DNA of 64,000 nt from JAAYBG01 sp964411675 (GTDB lineage: Bacteria > Bacillota_I > Bacilli_A > ML615J-28 > CAG-698), in the NCBI GenBank assembly GCA_964411675.1, contig CAYPLR010000002.1, positions 1-64,000 of the forward strand, in the 5' to 3' direction. Below the pieces are notes generated by a model. The model was not told the origin of the DNA, did no database searches, and worked only from the letters and a program-made list of their open reading frames with translations. Positions within the stretch are counted from its first letter, which is position 1, and the number at the start of each line of letters is the position of its first letter. This document shows, piece by piece, positions 61,388 through 64,000 of this stretch. The position numbers were made by a program, and so were the translations under genes.

Positions 61388-64000
61388 ATGAATCTTAAAA
61401 AAACAATTCTGGTTATTGATAAAGATTATCAAGAATCTATTTTTTTAAACGATTTTTTAGCTAGTGAATTTGATGTTTTAACAATCAATGATGAATGTAT
61501 CATAAATAATATAATCAATACCCAAAAAGAAAATTTGTTAATCATTTTAATTAGTGATACATTTATGAATGAAAATATTACAAGCAAAGGTGTTATTGAT
61601 AGAATTAAGGCTCTAAAAATTCCTTTATTGGGAATTGTGAGTCAAAAAGGGAATGGCGAAGAAAAAAAATTCTTAGACTTAGGAATTATTGATCTTTTAT
61701 ATAAACCCTTCACTTATGGCGATGTTTTTGGGGAAATAGTAAATATCGTTAAAAAAGACAAAACTCAAAAACAATTACAACTTATTATGGATAATATTAC
61801 TGGAGGAGTTTTGCTTATTGATGTGGGAGAAACCCTTCGATGTTTATATGTAAACCAAGGCTTTTTTAGTTTTAGTGGGTATAGTGAAGAAAAATATCAT
61901 CAAAACATGCAAATAGATATTGCAAGATATATTTTTTCTGAGGATGAACCTTTTGTAAGAAACCAATTAACACAAGCTGTAAAGGATAATAAACCTTTTT
62001 CTTTTGATTTTCGTACAACAATTAAAGAAAATGAAATTAGATGGTTTTATGCACAAGGAACACCAATAAAAGATAATGAAACTACAGATTCGATGGTATT
62101 GGTTTTATTAACTGATATAACAAAATTAAAGAATGCCGAAGAAGAACTTTCACGAACTTCCTCTCAGTTGTCAATGATTATCAAAAATTTAAACTGTGGA
62201 ATTGCCATTTTTTTATTAGATGAAGATATTGAACTACTTTATGGGAATGGAACTTTATCAAAATTAATGGGATTTAAAAATGATGAAATTCGCAATTTAT
62301 CAAGCGAATCCTTATCAAAATGTGTTTATGAAAAAGATTTTGAGAAATTTAAAAAGTATTTAAAAGAAGCTAGCCAAGAAAAAACAGATTCAAAAATAGA
62401 TATAAGATTTATAAAAGGAAATGCAACCATTAACTGGGTTCGATTTAACGCGGAAAGAATCAGTGAAAATAGCAATAAATCATTAGTATACGGTATATTC
62501 TTAGAAATTAATAAGGAAAAAGCTCAGGAAGAGCATACACAAAAAACAACAGAAGAACTAACATATCGTGCCAACTATGATTTATTGACAGGCGTTTTTA
62601 ATAAAACAGCATTTTGTAATGCTACCTATACGATGCTTAAAATTTATCCTCAGAAGAAATTCATTCTTACTATGTGGAACATCGAGCAATTTAAAATTAT
62701 TAATGATTTATTGGGAATCAAAACAGGAGATAGAATTTTACAAATAATCGCTAATCGTTTTGCAAACATATTATCTGGTCAAGGTACTTATGCTCGAGCT
62801 GAAGCAGATCACTTTGTAACGTGCTTTCCAAAAGATCAATTCGATGTTGAAGAAATCTTAAATGATATCGTTAATAGTATTGGACAATTGAAAATACAAA
62901 ATCAAATTAGAATTGTTGCAGGAATCTATGAAGTAGATGATATTAATATTCCTGTTGAACAAATGTGTGATCGTGCAGCATTAGCTATGCAGACAATTAA
63001 AGGAAAATTCTTAAAGAACTTTGCTTATTATGATGATCATTTGCGACTGAGCCTAGTTGTAGAGCGAGAGATTGTTAACGAAATGATACAAGCAATTGAG
63101 AATCGAGAATTTACAATTTACTTACAACCAATTTATAGTCTTGCAAAGAATGAAGTAATCGGTGCAGAAGCATTAGCTAGATGGATTCACCCTCAAAAAG
63201 GAGTCATCAGCCCAAGTGTATTTATTCCTGTTTTTGAAAGAAATGGGTTTATTGCAAAATTGGATTACTATATTTGGGAAGAAACATGCCGTTATATTCG
63301 TAAACGAATGGATGAAAATAAGAAACTGATTCCTATTTCTGTCAACGTATCACGATTAAGTTTATATAATCCTTTTTTGTGCGAAGAAATTGTTGAATTG
63401 ATTGATAACTATGGAATAAATCATAATTTATTACGCTTTGAAATTACAGAAACAGCGTATAACGATAATCCAAAACAATTATTATCAACAATCAGTAAAA
63501 TGAAAAAAGAAAAACTAAAAATTATGATTGATGATTTTGGTAGTGGATATTCATCATTGAACGCATTGAAAGAAATACCAGTAGACATTATCAAAATGGA
63601 TATGAAGTTTCTAGAAGGAGTAAAAGAATCGAATCGTGCTGATAGTATCTTAACTTCTGTTATTAGAATGGCAAAATGGATAGACAATCCAGTGATTGCT
63701 GAAGGAGTAGAGACAGAGACACAACTACATTTCTTGAAGAGTATTGGTTGTGATCGAATTCAGGGATATTATATTTCTCCGCCATTACCAGTAGAACAAT
63801 TCGATAAATATCTTGAATCGAATCCTAAAGTATATATCGGAGAAGCACCCCTTCAATTGGTTGTCGATCAACTTGATTTAGGTGCACTATTCAGTGGGAA
63901 TCCACTCTTGACTTATTTTTTAGATAACATCGCAAGTGGTGTAGGAGTTTATGAATTTTATAAAGGGAATTTAATTGGACTTAGAGTTAATAATGCTTAC
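61388..64000 (+). CDS. REC-PAS-PAS-GGDEF(degenerate)-EAL cyclic-di-GMP phosphodiesterase, cut by window end
   Basis: An open frame of 871 codons without stop at the window edge. A receiver domain (1-120) has the acidic pair D11/D13, phospho-acceptor D57, a Ser near 85 and Lys in YKPF (about 107). Two PAS domains follow (about 130-255 and 262-380). The GGDEF domain (about 395-545) is degenerate: its active-site loop reads AEADHF (471-476). The EAL domain (about 558-805) looks active: EALARW at 594, NVSRL, EITET, D715/D716 in DDFGSGYSS, Lys in DIIKMD and Glu in AEGVET. A further PAS-like start (DNIASGVGVYEF) lies at the cut end. It should degrade cyclic-di-GMP. The start ATG follows AGAGG; no histidine kinase is nearby. 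Confidence 0.93.
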   Translation, partial: MNLKKTILVIDKDYQESIFLNDFLASEFDVLTINDECIINNIINTQKENLLIILISDTFMNENITSKGVIDRIKALKIPLLGIVSQKGNGEEKKFLDLGIIDLLYKPFTYGDVFGEIVNIVKKDKTQKQLQLIMDNITGGVLLIDVGETLRCLYVNQGFFSFSGYSEEKYHQNMQIDIARYIFSEDEPFVRNQLTQAVKDNKPFSFDFRTTIKENEIRWFYAQGTPIKDNETTDSMVLVLLTDITKLKNAEEELSRTSSQLSMIIKNLNCGIAIFLLDEDIELLYGNGTLSKLMGFKNDEIRNLSSESLSKCVYEKDFEKFKKYLKEASQEKTDSKIDIRFIKGNATINWVRFNAERISENSNKSLVYGIFLEINKEKAQEEHTQKTTEELTYRANYDLLTGVFNKTAFCNATYTMLKIYPQKKFILTMWNIEQFKIINDLLGIKTGDRILQIIANRFANILSGQGTYARAEADHFVTCFPKDQFDVEEILNDIVNSIGQLKIQNQIRIVAGIYEVDDINIPVEQMCDRAALAMQTIKGKFLKNFAYYDDHLRLSLVVEREIVNEMIQAIENREFTIYLQPIYSLAKNEVIGAEALARWIHPQKGVISPSVFIPVFERNGFIAKLDYYIWEETCRYIRKRMDENKKLIPISVNVSRLSLYNPFLCEEIVELIDNYGINHNLLRFEITETAYNDNPKQLLSTISKMKKEKLKIMIDDFGSGYSSLNALKEIPVDIIKMDMKFLEGVKESNRADSILTSVIRMAKWIDNPVIAEGVETETQLHFLKSIGCDRIQGYYISPPLPVEQFDKYLESNPKVYIGEAPLQLVVDQLDLGALFSGNPLLTYFLDNIASGVGVYEFYKGNLIGLRVNNAY

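Noticed and set aside
1..64000. CRISPR arrays, prophage, toxin-antitoxin or restriction systems
   Set aside because: No regularly spaced repeats or characteristic genes were seen. DUF5131 alone is not evidence of a prophage.

Overview
The window is AT-rich, tightly packed DNA from a low-GC Gram-positive bacterium. UGA is a stop codon (it ends rsmI, for example) and UGG encodes Trp, so the standard bacterial code is used and this is not Mycoplasma or Spiroplasma. The operon order (tmk-holB-ricT-trmN6-rsmI, tilS-hpt-ftsH-rqcP with hsp33 and lysS nearby, sufCDSUB) is typical of Bacillota. LTA synthase, many lipoproteins, ECF sigma control and BspA-like leucine-rich repeats point to a cell with a membrane and a simple envelope. 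Pyruvate:ferredoxin oxidoreductase and an Fe-S serine dehydratase indicate anaerobic fermentation. My best guess is the Erysipelotrichia / Haloplasma / Izemoplasma neighbourhood; this is inference and no rRNA is present to settle it.

Layout. 0-1.8 kb: an IS3-family element whose transposase is made by -1 frameshifting. 1.8-3.3 kb (minus): zinc/manganese ABC permease and ATPase; the matching binding lipoprotein lies 55 kb away at 58.1 kb. 3.5-8 kb: a replication and RNA-modification operon (tmk, holB, ricT, trmN6, a TerB-like protein, rsmI). 8-10 kb: an Ste24-type membrane protease and a DUF5131 protein. 10.1-18.9 kb: four overlapping or nearly abutting glycoside hydrolases (GH2, GH3, GH13, GH36), all without signal peptides. 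18.9-20.9 kb: a beta-propeller lipoprotein. 20.9-24 kb (minus): a radical SAM/DUF3795 fusion followed by L-serine dehydratase. 24.1-27.7 kb: nifJ with an unusual leader. 27.8-31.8 kb: a membrane-anchored protein of unknown function, an ECF sigma/anti-sigma pair and a small membrane protein. 31.9-37.8 kb: apbE running into sufCDSUB.

37.9-44.5 kb is an envelope region: a lipoprotein, an MBOAT acyltransferase, a DHHW protein, then a catalytically dead ABC-type ATPase with a small permease and LTA synthase. 44.7-48.9 kb: tilS-hpt-ftsH-rqcP. 49-51.9 kb: GH4 glycosidase, a BadF-type sugar kinase and Maf. 52-57.5 kb: M42 peptidase, Hsp33, YcxB-like protein, LysRS and an anchored SGNH hydrolase. 57.6-59.1 kb: an unknown membrane protein and ZnuA. 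59.2-59.4 kb: tRNA-Tyr and tRNA-Gln. 59.5-61.2 kb: an LRR lipoprotein behind a riboswitch-like leader. 61.4 kb to the end: a truncated multidomain cyclic-di-GMP phosphodiesterase.

The strongest leads for something new are the pseudo-ABC ATPase operon (41.0-44.5 kb), the structured leader with competing hairpins upstream of the LRR gene (59.5-59.7 kb), and the radical SAM-DUF3795 fusion beside serine dehydratase.
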